Source of the DNA: Phycisphaerales bacterium
GTDB taxonomy: Bacteria; Planctomycetota; Phycisphaerae; Phycisphaerales; UBA1924
Assembly: GCA_029260515.1 (NCBI GenBank)
Contig: JAJDDC010000019.1
Span: forward strand, 248,001-312,000
Direction of reading: 5' to 3'
Length of the DNA stretch: 64,000 bases
In this document: piece by piece, positions 34,341 through 43,155 of the stretch
Layout of the letters: each line of letters opens with the position of its first letter
How positions within the stretch are numbered: position 1 is the first letter of the stretch
Notes under the pieces: model-generated
The model's input: the letters and a program-made list of their open reading frames with translations, nothing else
Databases searched by the model: none
What the model was told of the DNA's origin: nothing
Program-made: the position numbers and the translations under genes

Positions 34341-35386
34341 GCCATCGCCCCGATCGGTTGGGTGGGGGTCATCTTCAGGATCTCGCCGACAAGGTCGTCG
34401 GGGTTCACGCGGTCGGCCTCGGCCTCGAAGTTGAGCAGGATGCGGTGGCGGAGCGCGGGCAGGGCCGCCTCCTGGATGTCCTGGTAGCTGATGTGGAAGC
34501 GTCCGTCGGTCAGGGCCCGGACCTTGCCCGCGAGGACGAGCGCCTGCGCGGCGCGGGGGCTGGCGCCGCACCGGACGTAGCGGTTGGTCGGACCGCTCGC
34601 GCCGCCGGCGGCGAACTCGCCCTCGGGGTGCGTCGCGAGGACGAGCCTGGCGGCGTACTGCTTGACGTGGGGCGCGATGACCACGCCGCGGACGAGTTCC
34701 TGAGCCGCCAGGATCCCTTGTGCGTCCATGACGCGCTCGACGCTGGGGGTTTCTTCCCCCGTCGTGCGGTCGAGGATCGTCATCAGGTCATCGAGCTGCG
34801 AGTAGCCGACGTTGATCTTCAGGAGGAACCGGTCCATCTGCGCCTCGGGCAGCGGGTAGGTGCCCTCCTGCTCGATGGGGTTCTGGGTGGCGAGCACGAT
34901 AAAGGGCGCGATGAGCTTGTGCGTCGTCCCCCCGACCGTCACCGATCGTTCCTGCATCGCCTCGAGCAAGGCGGACTGGGTCTTGGGTGTCGCGCGGTTG
35001 ATCTCGTCGGCCAGGACCACCTGCGCGAAGATCGGGCCGCGCTGGAAGTCGAAACTACGGCGGCCGGTCTCGGGATCCTCGCTGACAATGTTTGTGCCGA
35101 TGACGTCGGCGGGCATCAGGTCGGGCGTGAACTGGATGCGGCTGAAGGGCAGGTGCAGCGTCTGCGCGAGCGTGCGCACGAGCAGCGTCTTGCCCAGCCC
35201 GGGCACGCCCTCGAGCAGGACGTTGCCGCCGGCGAACAGCGCGGTGAGCGTCGCGTCGATCACCTCGTGCTGGCCGACCATGACCTTGCCGATCTCGTCC
35301 TTGAGCGTGGCGAAGGTCTTGCGGAACTGCTCGCACTCGGCCTTGACCTGCGCGGGTGTCTCGGTGTGCTCGGGATTCGCTGCCAT
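34337..35386 (-). CDS. moxR: MoxR family AAA+ ATPase
   Basis: This 349-residue AAA+ protein has Walker A GVPGLGKT (residues 60-67) and Walker B VVLADEINRA near 123-132. The MoxR-type block TPKTQSALLEAMQERSVTVGG and sensor 1 ATQNPIEQEGTYPLPEAQMDRF are also present. MoxR ATPases act as chaperones or metal-insertion partners for VWA/DUF58 proteins, both of which are encoded in this operon. ATG 35386 is preferred because AAGGAG lies 7 bases upstream; a GTG one codon earlier is also in frame. Confidence 0.95.
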   Translation of the reverse strand: MAANPEHTETPAQVKAECEQFRKTFATLKDEIGKVMVGQHEVIDATLTALFAGGNVLLEGVPGLGKTLLVRTLAQTLHLPFSRIQFTPDLMPADVIGTNIVSEDPETGRRSFDFQRGPIFAQVVLADEINRATPKTQSALLEAMQERSVTVGGTTHKLIAPFIVLATQNPIEQEGTYPLPEAQMDRFLLKINVGYSQLDDLMTILDRTTGEETPSVERVMDAQGILAAQELVRGVVIAPHVKQYAARLVLATHPEGEFAAGGASGPTNRYVRCGASPRAAQALVLAGKVRALTDGRFHISYQDIQEAALPALRHRILLNFEAEADRVNPDDLVGEILKMTPTQPIGAMA

Positions 35387-35439
35387 CACAGAACTCCTTG
35401 GGTCCCCGGCGGGCGTCGGGCCGCGGGGTTGGTCGTCGT

Positions 35440-38400
35440 CTATCCGTCGTTGGGTCCCTGGTCCCTGTCCTTGTCGTACTCCTCGCGGGCGCGGCGTTTG
35501 GCGCGCATCAGCCGCGAGATGCCTTCCTCATCTTGTTCGCCCTTGGGCGCCCGGGGTTTGGGCGTTGGCGAGGGTCGGTCGGATTTGATCGCCTCGCCGC
35601 CGAGGGCGACCGGGCCTGCCTGGCTGGGCGGTGTGGACGGATCGGCCTCGAACCGGCGCTTCGCCTGCTGGGGGTCTTTCTTCGTGCCGCCGGTCGGCGC
35701 CATCCGCTCGCGTGCCTTCTCGCGCGCCGCCTTGAGCGAGTCGATCTGCTCGCCCGCGCCCGAGCCCGAGGCGCCCAGGGCCTTGGCGAACCAGGCGCCG
35801 ATCGCCCGGGGCTCGACCCGCACGCGGCGAACGCCCACGTCGGTCAGGAACAGGCCGACGGCGATCAGCGCGACCGTGAGCCAGATCGACGTGGTGGAGA
35901 CGGGCATCTCCAGCCCCTCGCGGCGCCACAGCTCGTCCTGGTCGGGGTCGCCCGTGAGCACCCGGCCCCCGGTGACCTGCGCGACCTGGCGGAGCAGGGC
36001 GATGTTGGATTCCAGTGCACGGAACTCGTCGGCGAAGGGCCTGGTGACGGCGGCCTGGGCGGCGCCCTCCATGATCCCGCCCTCGCCGTCGGGCGCGCGG
36101 AAGCGGATCGAGACGACGTACGAGCCGGGGTCCGACGAATCGACGACGCCCTCGTAGCGCCCGGGCCCGACCTGCGTGATCTCGACCGCGGCGCCGTCGC
36201 CCCCGGGCCTGGCGACACGCGCCTGGAAGTCTGCGAAGTTGAGGCGTGCGCCGCCGGCGTCGAAGGCCTCGACGACGAGCAGCGTCGAGTCGCCCCGGGC
36301 CTCGGTCGTGAGCCGGAGGTTGGCCGAGCCGGTCGGGCGCATCGCCCAGCGGACGTGCTGCTCCCAGAACTGCTTGTAGGCGTCCCAGCCGGTCCACGCG
36401 GCGCCCCAGCGACTCGTCGCGTCGGACGTGAACGTGAACACCTTGCCCAGCCCGAACTGCCAGTTGGCCGCGATCGGGTCGTTCTCGTGCCCGCGCATCG
36501 TGACCTGGCTCAGCCCCTCGCGGTCGGCGGTGACGACGTAGCCCGTGATTGGTGGGACGGCGGTGATCCCCCGCATCGTCTCCGAGCCCACGTTCATCAC
36601 GGTCGGGCTGAACGCGTCGCCCTCCCATATCAGCGCCCGCTTCACGGTCTGCGCTTCCTTGATGAAGATCTGGGGGAGCGTCGCCAGCGCCGCCTGGGTT
36701 CTGACGTCGTAGAACGTCCCGCCGGTCATGTTTGCCATGTCCCTGAGCGAGTTGAAGTTCCCGGGCGAGTGGGGGTACACACCGACGGTGCTGATCGAGA
36801 TCTTGCTGGCGCTGTAGTCGTCGAGGATGGACTTTGTCAGCGAGGGGTCGCCGTCGGAGATGACGATCACGTGCTTCTGTCCCGCGTTGGCGGCGTTGAG
36901 GCCGGCGAGGGCGAGGTTGAGCGATTCGTCGAAGCTGGGCATGTCGCCGAACTCGAGCTTGTTGATCGACTGCTTGACCGCGACGCCGTCGCCCTTGGGC
37001 GCGAGCTGGTGCACCCAGTCGGTCCCGCCGAACATCTGGAACTCGACGATGCCGATGAGGTCGAGGCGGCTGAGCGCGTCGGCGGCGGCGTTGGCGACCT
37101 GCTTGCCGTAGTACACGCCCCGGGGCATCTCGATCGAGTGCATCACCAGCGCCAGCGCGCCCCGGGGCATCTGGCGCTTCTGGGGCGGGTCGAGTCTTAC
37201 GGGCAGCGCGTCCTCGATCGCGGTCCCGATCCAGCCGCCGGCGCCGAACGCGTCGGGCCCGCCGGTCATCACGAGCCCGCCGCCCGAGTCGTGGACGTAC
37301 TGGCGGAGGTTCTCGAGGCCCGCGGCGGAGAAGTTGTACGCGGGCTGGTTGACGAGGATCACCGCCTCGTACCGGTTGAGTTCGGTGAGCGAGGCGGGGA
37401 AGCGGTCGGAGGTCATGGTCTCGGGGCGCAGCTCGCTCTCGAGCAGGGCGCGCTCCAGGGGCTCGGACTCGGACGCGCTCTCGGCGACGATCAGCACCGC
37501 GCCCTCGGATCCGACGAACGTGACCGCCATCGCCCGGTTGTTTTCGATCATCGAGTCGCCCACGCCCGCGATGACGCGCTGGCCCTGGTCGCCGATGGTG
37601 ATCGCGCCCAGGGGCTCGAAGAGGGCCTCGTACGTCTGCGGGCCGACACGCCGCGGCGCGATGGGCACCGTCAGCACGTTGCGCCCTGCGACCAGCTCGA
37701 CGATGACACCCATCTCGTCGGTCTCGGGGTCCAGGTCGATCGGGTCGCCGTTCTCGGTGATGACGAGGCGGCCCGCGGCGGGGGACGCGGCGAAGACGAC
37801 GACCTTGAGGTTGATCGTCTCGCCCCCACGCGCCGTCGAGGGCGCGACGAGGCTCTCGACGATCACCTCGTGCTCGTAGTCGTACCCGATGGGCAGGACG
37901 TCGATGGGCACGCCCAGCGCCTTGGCCGCCTGTGCGGCGGCGAGGATCGAGCCGTCGGTCTCGTTGCCGTCGGAGATCAGCACCAGGCGGTTGGCGGCGT
38001 CCTCGCTCGCGACGGCGAGGGCGAGTCGCGTCGCCTCGCCGAGGTTTGTGCCGTCGGTCGCGCCCACGAACTGGCGGACCATGCTCTCGACGCGCGTCGA
38101 GGGCAGGGCCTGGACGTACGCGTCCTCCGCCGCCGTCACCACGCCGAGCAGGTCATCCGCCTCAGGGCGTCGATGCCCGACGTCGTCGAGGTACTGATCG
38201 ACGGCCAGGCGGCGCGCCGGGGGGATCGAGCGTGACTCGTCAACGACCGCGGTCACCGAGACCGCGTGGCTGACTTTGCGCGAGTGCGGCTCGGCGATCG
38301 CCCCGACGATCAGCACGATCAACGCCAGGCGGATGATGATCGCCGCGATCCGCGTGCCCCGGTCCAGGCCCGCGATCGACCGACGCGACAGGAACAGCGT

Positions 38401-38499
38401 CAGCGCCCACAGCGCCGGGATGAGCAGGAGCCAGATCGGCTCGTCGAACTGCAGCGGGCCCACTGGCAGCACGCCCAGAGGCATGGGTGCGGCAATCAT
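35440..38499 (-). CDS. Membrane protein with VWA and GATase-like domains
   Basis: The 1019-residue protein begins with two membrane helices (WLLLIPALWALTLFLS and IIIRLALIVLIVGAIAE). A VWA domain follows whose metal site, VDESRS, is intact. A central GATase1-like region reads LRQYVHDSGGGLVMTGGPDAF. A second VWA domain starts ALALVMHSIEMPRG, where the DxSxS motif is degenerate (HSIEM) although the ISDGDPS strand remains. A late membrane helix (SIWLTVALIAVGLFLTDVGV) and a basic C-terminal tail finish it. It is coupled to the NHL gene by ATGA and lies 53 bases before moxR. Probably a large scaffold of the MoxR system. Confidence 0.85.
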   Translation of the reverse strand: MIAAPMPLGVLPVGPLQFDEPIWLLLIPALWALTLFLSRRSIAGLDRGTRIAAIIIRLALIVLIVGAIAEPHSRKVSHAVSVTAVVDESRSIPPARRLAVDQYLDDVGHRRPEADDLLGVVTAAEDAYVQALPSTRVESMVRQFVGATDGTNLGEATRLALAVASEDAANRLVLISDGNETDGSILAAAQAAKALGVPIDVLPIGYDYEHEVIVESLVAPSTARGGETINLKVVVFAASPAAGRLVITENGDPIDLDPETDEMGVIVELVAGRNVLTVPIAPRRVGPQTYEALFEPLGAITIGDQGQRVIAGVGDSMIENNRAMAVTFVGSEGAVLIVAESASESEPLERALLESELRPETMTSDRFPASLTELNRYEAVILVNQPAYNFSAAGLENLRQYVHDSGGGLVMTGGPDAFGAGGWIGTAIEDALPVRLDPPQKRQMPRGALALVMHSIEMPRGVYYGKQVANAAADALSRLDLIGIVEFQMFGGTDWVHQLAPKGDGVAVKQSINKLEFGDMPSFDESLNLALAGLNAANAGQKHVIVISDGDPSLTKSILDDYSASKISISTVGVYPHSPGNFNSLRDMANMTGGTFYDVRTQAALATLPQIFIKEAQTVKRALIWEGDAFSPTVMNVGSETMRGITAVPPITGYVVTADREGLSQVTMRGHENDPIAANWQFGLGKVFTFTSDATSRWGAAWTGWDAYKQFWEQHVRWAMRPTGSANLRLTTEARGDSTLLVVEAFDAGGARLNFADFQARVARPGGDGAAVEITQVGPGRYEGVVDSSDPGSYVVSIRFRAPDGEGGIMEGAAQAAVTRPFADEFRALESNIALLRQVAQVTGGRVLTGDPDQDELWRREGLEMPVSTTSIWLTVALIAVGLFLTDVGVRRVRVEPRAIGAWFAKALGASGSGAGEQIDSLKAAREKARERMAPTGGTKKDPQQAKRRFEADPSTPPSQAGPVALGGEAIKSDRPSPTPKPRAPKGEQDEEGISRLMRAKRRAREEYDKDRDQGPNDG

Positions 38500-39629
38500 C
38501 GCGTCGCCTCCCCCGCGGGTGAGCGGAACGCGACGACGCGGTCGTTGTCCGAATCGAGGACGTACGCGGTCGTGCCGATGACCTCGACGGCCCAGGGGCG
38601 GGACAGCTCGCCCGCGCCGCGCCCGGGGCGCCCCCACAGCCCCAGGCACTCGCCGGTCTCCAGGTCGATGCGCTGGATACGGGCGTTTTCGAACTCGCTC
38701 ACGAGCGCGGTCCGGTCTTCGAGGAGGGCGAGGCCGTAGGGGAACTTGAAGGCGCCGGGGGCGCCCGAGGCGGTCTCGAGCGACCCGATCCACTTGATGA
38801 GCTCGCCCCCGAGCGTGAAGCGTCCGACGCGGTGGTCGCACGCGTCGGTGAGCAGCAGCTCGCGGTGCTCGTGGTCGATGACGAGAGTCTGGGGGCGGCG
38901 CAGGACCGGCTCGGTGTCCTCGCCCGGCACACCCGGGCCGGCGATGTCGAACGCGAATGTGAACGTCGGCGCGCCGTCGTCGTCTACGCCCACGTCGAAG
39001 ACGCTCACACGGTCGTTGCCGCTGTACTCGCTGACATAGACGCGTTCCACGCGTCCGGCCCTGTCGTGGAGAACCGCGACGTCGGTGGGGTAGACGAACT
39101 GGCCGTTCTCGGTCCCGTAGCTCCCGAACGTCGCGTACGGCTCGCGGGGCACGGACGGGTCGTCGCCGATCGCGTCTGGCAGCTCGTAGACGAGCACGCG
39201 GAAGTAGTGCGTGTCCGCGACATAGAGCGCGTGGCGGGACGGGTCCGCGGGGTGGGTCGCGACGCACAGGCCCGTGGGCTTGCCCAGCTCCAGCTCGGGC
39301 ATCCGAAAACCGCCCAGAAAATCGCCGGACGCGGCGTCGAACATCTGCACGCGTGCGGTCTTGTCCACGATCAGCAGGGCGGGCGACTCGCCGGGCACGG
39401 CCGCCATCGCCCGGGGGTACGTGAGCTGGCCGGGCTGGCGCCCGACCTCGCCGAAGACGAGCCTCGTCTCGATCGCGCGGGCCTCGCCCGAGACCTCGTC
39501 CGAGCAGCCCGCGCCGAGGCCCGCGTGCGCCGCGGCGAGCAGGCATGAGGCGATGCCGAGACGCGCGGAAATGCAACGACGCGGAGCGACGCGGGGGGCG
39601 GTGCAGGATGCGCGTCGCTCGCTGTCCAT
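38496..39629 (-). CDS. Exported NHL-repeat beta-propeller protein
   Basis: The 377-residue protein has a hydrophobic signal (LGIASCLLAAAHAGLGAG before Cys). Six or so NHL-type repeats follow, each ending in a variant of G.F..P.GVAV..D...VYVADTHN, for example QLTYPRAMAAVPGES and GLCVATHPADPSRHALYVAD. NHL propellers bind peptides, lipids or other partners. The start is uncertain: ATG 39629 follows TACCAT by ten bases, while ATG 39680 overlaps the stop of the permease gene (ATGA) and would add 17 residues before the signal. Its stop overlaps the ATG of the large VWA protein. Confidence 0.8.
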   Translation of the reverse strand: MDSERRASCTAPRVAPRRCISARLGIASCLLAAAHAGLGAGCSDEVSGEARAIETRLVFGEVGRQPGQLTYPRAMAAVPGESPALLIVDKTARVQMFDAASGDFLGGFRMPELELGKPTGLCVATHPADPSRHALYVADTHYFRVLVYELPDAIGDDPSVPREPYATFGSYGTENGQFVYPTDVAVLHDRAGRVERVYVSEYSGNDRVSVFDVGVDDDGAPTFTFAFDIAGPGVPGEDTEPVLRRPQTLVIDHEHRELLLTDACDHRVGRFTLGGELIKWIGSLETASGAPGAFKFPYGLALLEDRTALVSEFENARIQRIDLETGECLGLWGRPGRGAGELSRPWAVEVIGTTAYVLDSDNDRVVAFRSPAGEATR

Positions 39630-39676
39630 CGGGCACGCAATGGTAGCAGAGGGGGTTGTGCGGCCGGCGGAAACGC

Positions 39677-41368
39677 TCATGCCCGCCCCCCCCGCGTGGG
39701 GGCCCGGAGGCGGACCGATGCCAGCGAGATCAACGCGCCCGCCAGCAGCGCCAGCGCGAGACCCGCGCCGGAGATCCATATCGCCGCGGCGGACAGCTCG
39801 TCCATCCGCGCGTAGTGCAGGTACTCGAGCGTCTGTCGGGCGAGCGAGTCGCGCCCTGGGGGCCAGACCATGACGCTGGCCTCGATCTCGTGCACGGACA
39901 TCGCCGCGCCCGCGATCGCGCCGCCGACCAGTGCGGGCGCCTGCATGGGCAGCGCGCCCAGCGCCCAGGCGCGCCACCCGACGCCGAGCTGTCGTCGCGC
40001 ATCACGAAGCGCCGCCGGCTCGGACCACGACGCCCAGCACGCGACAACGCCGACGACGAACGAACCCCGCGCCACGCCCGCCATCACGGGGCCGGCCAGG
40101 CCCCGGTCGAGGCCCAGGCCGCGTCCGGCGCCGCCGGTCGCCTCGGCGATCGCCGCCCCGACGAGCACGCCCGGGATCAGCGCGCCCACGAGCATCACGC
40201 GGACGCCGACACCCGCGATCACCCGCGCGCGCCGCCCGCCGATGCTTATCGCCGCGCTGAGCGCAAGCCCGATCGCCAGGCAGACCGCGCCGGTCAGCGT
40301 GCCGACGGCCAGGCTCGTGGTCGCGCCGGAACCGCTCAGGCGCCAGAACCGTGCCAGGGCGCCCAGGTCCTGCAACGCCCACGCGAACAACGCCAGAGGC
40401 GCCCCGACCGCGAGCGTCCAGACGAGCAGTTCGCCGACGACCGCTCCTGCCCGCGCCCGCCCGGCGCTCTCGTCCCTTGGTCCCTCGGCGTTGTCGGTCA
40501 TCGCTCGGCGCACCAGCATCCCGCCGATTCCCCAGCCCGCGGCGAGCGCAACGATCAGCAGCGGCGTCGCGGCCACCCAGGACCTCCACCATTCGTCGCG
40601 GGCCGAGCCCGCCAGCTCGCGCCAGACGACGAGCGCGAGTGTGTCGAGCTGCGCCAGGTGCATGGGGACGGCGGAGCCGAGCATGACCAGCGCGACCAGC
40701 GCCGCCGAGCCGGTGATCGCGCCGCGGTGCAGCCCGAGCGTCGCCCGCCATCGCTGCGCGCGCGTCGCGGGCTCCAGGCGCAGCGCGTCCTCGGCCGCCG
40801 GGTCGCGGCGGGCAATGCCCGAGGCGAGCACGAGCGACGCCAGGGGCGATGCCCACATCGCCAGTCCGAGCACCGCGAGCGTCTTGCCCGCGAGGATCGG
40901 CGCCCACCGCGCCCCGTCCGCGGCCGCCCGCGTCAGCGTGTCCCCCACGAGCGTCCCCGGGTCCCGAGTCAACCCCCAGCCCGCGTACGCCAGGTAGCTG
41001 GGCACGAGCATGGGCGTCAGGATCAAGGGCGCCCACAGCGCGCCCTTGTGTCGTGTCAGCAGCCGCGCCCCGGGCCAGCCGAGCGCCGATGCGAGAACGC
41101 CGATGAGCACGGCCGCCCCGAGCGACCGGGCGACGACGATCGGTGTGATCGCGAGCGCCGACGACACGCCATCCCCGCCGGCGTCCGCCGCGTCGCCAGC
41201 GCTGCGCAGGACGGACAGGCCGATCGGCCAGACGATGCACACGCCGAGCGTCGCGACGAGCACGAGCGAGGCGACCGCGAGCGTCATCGTCCCGCCCGCC
41301 GTGCTCTGCCCGCCCCGGCCTGCTCGCACGCGTCCCCCGTTCGTCCCGCCGCCTGTCTGTTTGGCCAT
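39677..41368 (-). CDS. FbpB/ThiP-type ABC transporter permease (fused halves)
   Basis: The 563-residue protein has about 12 membrane helices in two MetI-like halves. The EAA coupling loop is visible in each: EDALRLEPATRAQRWRATLG in the first and AALRDARRQLGVGWRAWALG in the second. This is the architecture of permeases for ferric iron, thiamine, sulfate or phosphonate uptake. The matching ATPase and binding protein are not in this window. It is the first gene of the operon that ends at 24982. Confidence 0.8.
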   Translation of the reverse strand: MAKQTGGGTNGGRVRAGRGGQSTAGGTMTLAVASLVLVATLGVCIVWPIGLSVLRSAGDAADAGGDGVSSALAITPIVVARSLGAAVLIGVLASALGWPGARLLTRHKGALWAPLILTPMLVPSYLAYAGWGLTRDPGTLVGDTLTRAAADGARWAPILAGKTLAVLGLAMWASPLASLVLASGIARRDPAAEDALRLEPATRAQRWRATLGLHRGAITGSAALVALVMLGSAVPMHLAQLDTLALVVWRELAGSARDEWWRSWVAATPLLIVALAAGWGIGGMLVRRAMTDNAEGPRDESAGRARAGAVVGELLVWTLAVGAPLALFAWALQDLGALARFWRLSGSGATTSLAVGTLTGAVCLAIGLALSAAISIGGRRARVIAGVGVRVMLVGALIPGVLVGAAIAEATGGAGRGLGLDRGLAGPVMAGVARGSFVVGVVACWASWSEPAALRDARRQLGVGWRAWALGALPMQAPALVGGAIAGAAMSVHEIEASVMVWPPGRDSLARQTLEYLHYARMDELSAAAIWISGAGLALALLAGALISLASVRLRAPTRGGRA

Positions 41369-41471
41369 CGCGGGAGCCGCCTTGCCCGCCCACGCGAGAA
41401 GGTACGGGATCGGGTCGGCGTGGGATCGCGCGACGCCGGGATCCCGAACGGAAGCCGGGCGGCACGCGAGC

Positions 41472-41477
41472 TATGAT
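41472..41477 (+). promoter_or_regulatory. -10 element TATGAT, leaderless peptidase gene
   Basis: TATGAT ends 8 bases before ATG 41486, with no ribosome binding site. Confidence 0.55.
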
Positions 41478-41485
41478 CCCCGCCC

Positions 41486-42619
41486 ATGGCCGAGCGCCGA
41501 CGCATACACGCAGACACCCCCCACGCCGGGCGCCTCCGCCGGCTCCGCGCCGCGGTCCGCAAGGCCGGTTTCGACCACATCGTGGTCTCGGACCCCAGGG
41601 ACGTCGCGTACCTGACCGGGTTCCTCGGCGGGGACAGCTGGCTCGTGCTCGGCTCGGGCAAGCCCACGCTCGTTTCCGACTTCCGGTACGCCGAGGAGGT
41701 CGATGAGCACAAATCGGTCGTCAAGATCCGTATGCGCGACGGGCGGATGGACGGCGCGGTCGCGCTGGAACTCGCCGACCGTGGCGCACAGCGCATCGCG
41801 TTGCAGGGTGAGCACGTCACGCTCGACCTCGAGGCGGGGATGAAGAAGGCCCTCCGCCCCCACGGCTACAAGGCGGGCGCGCTCGGGCGGTCGAGCGGGC
41901 TCGTCGGCGCCCTCCGCCGGGTGAAGGACGAGAGCGAGGTCCGCCTGCTGCGCAAGGCCATCCGCATCCAGGAGGCGGCGCTGGAGGCGACGCTCGATCA
42001 GGTCGAGATCGGGATGCGCGAGCAAGAGGTCGCCGCGATACTTGAGTACGAGATGAAGGCGCGGGGCTCGGACACGCCGAGCTTCGAGACGATCGTCGGC
42101 GCCGGGGCGAGCAGCTCGCGCCCGCACTACACCCCGGGCGCGCCGAAGGTCCGCGCGGGCGCCCTGCTGCTCATCGACTGGGGCGCGACGCACAAGGGCT
42201 ACCACGGCGACATGACCCGTACCTTTGCCATCGGGAAGTGGCCCGCCAAGCTCCGCGAGATCTACCAGATCGTCCTCGACGCGCACCTGGCCGCGGCCGC
42301 CGCCCTCGGGGCCGGCGTCCACTGCCGCCACACGGACGCGGTCGCCCGCAAGGTCATCGTTGACGCGGGGTACGGCGAGGAGTTCGGGCACGGGCTGGGG
42401 CACGGGATCGGGTACAACGTCCACGAGGCCCCGGCGATGGGCCCCAAGTCGCCCAAGGGCGCCAGGCTCGAGGCCGGGAACGTCGTCACCATCGAGCCCG
42501 GGATCTATCTCCCGGGCGTCGGGGGCGTGCGGATCGAGGACGATTACCTGGTCACGCGGCGCGGCTCCACGAATCTCTGCTCGCTGCCCAAGGACATCTT
42601 GTGGGCGACGAGGCGTTAG
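41486..42619 (+). CDS. M24 family Xaa-Pro aminopeptidase
   Basis: This 377-residue metallopeptidase has the pita-bread fold with all five dinuclear-metal ligands in order: Asp in LLIDWGATH, Asp in YHGDMTRTF, His in FGHGLGHGIG, Glu in VTIEPGIYLPG and Glu in RIEDDYLV. The N-terminal creatinase-like domain (residues 1-130) fits Xaa-Pro dipeptidases. It cleaves the bond before proline in peptides. In many genomes such a gene precedes accB-accC, sometimes with efp between. It starts 8 bases after TATGAT without a Shine-Dalgarno. Confidence 0.93.
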   Translation: MAERRRIHADTPHAGRLRRLRAAVRKAGFDHIVVSDPRDVAYLTGFLGGDSWLVLGSGKPTLVSDFRYAEEVDEHKSVVKIRMRDGRMDGAVALELADRGAQRIALQGEHVTLDLEAGMKKALRPHGYKAGALGRSSGLVGALRRVKDESEVRLLRKAIRIQEAALEATLDQVEIGMREQEVAAILEYEMKARGSDTPSFETIVGAGASSSRPHYTPGAPKVRAGALLLIDWGATHKGYHGDMTRTFAIGKWPAKLREIYQIVLDAHLAAAAALGAGVHCRHTDAVARKVIVDAGYGEEFGHGLGHGIGYNVHEAPAMGPKSPKGARLEAGNVVTIEPGIYLPGVGGVRIEDDYLVTRRGSTNLCSLPKDILWATRR

Positions 42620-42632
42620 GCCCGCCGCCGGT

Positions 42633-42638
42633 GTACGC
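42633..42638 (+). promoter_or_regulatory. -10 element TACGCT upstream of accB
   Basis: TACGCT lies 24 bases before the accB ATG and could give an internal promoter with a leader of about 18 nt. Confidence 0.35.
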
Positions 42639-42662
42639 TGGCGGCTTGCGAGAGCCAATCAC

Positions 42663-43118
42663 ATGATCGACACACGGAAGCTCAAAGAACTGGTCCGCCT
42701 CATGGTCGAGAACGAGCTGACCGAGCTCGACCTCCGCGATAAGGATGAGACCGTCACCATCAAGCGCGGCGGGGAGGGCCCCATCGTCCAGCACACCGCG
42801 GCGCCGACGCTGAACGGGTCCGCGCCCGCCGCTGCGCCCAGCGCCCCGCCGCCCGCGTCGGGCGACGACGACCCGGACCTCGTCGCCATCGAATCGCCGA
42901 TGGTCGGCACGTATTACTCGGCGCCCAACCCGGACGCGGACGCGTATGTCAGCGTCGGCTCCAACGTCTCCAATGGCTCGGTCGTCTGCGTCGTCGAGGC
43001 GATGAAGGTCTTCAACGAGATCAAGTCCGAGGCGTCGGGAACGATCGAGCGCATCCTCGTGCAGAACGGGGACGCCATCGAGTTCGGCCAGAAGCTGTTC
43101 CTCGTCCGCCCCTCCTGA
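42663..43118 (+). CDS. accB: Biotin carboxyl carrier protein of acetyl-CoA carboxylase
   Basis: The 151-residue protein has an N-terminal helix that docks with AccC, a proline/alanine-rich linker (residues about 45-66) and the biotinyl domain, with VVEAMKVFNEIKSE. Lys115 is the biotin attachment site. It carries the carboxyl group between AccC and the carboxyltransferase in the first step of fatty acid synthesis. The accA/accD genes are not in the window. accC starts 37 bases downstream. Confidence 0.96.
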   Translation: MIDTRKLKELVRLMVENELTELDLRDKDETVTIKRGGEGPIVQHTAAPTLNGSAPAAAPSAPPPASGDDDPDLVAIESPMVGTYYSAPNPDADAYVSVGSNVSNGSVVCVVEAMKVFNEIKSEASGTIERILVQNGDAIEFGQKLFLVRPS

Positions 43119-43155
43119 CGGGCGCTCTCGCCCGCCGATCTTCTGCTGACCACAC

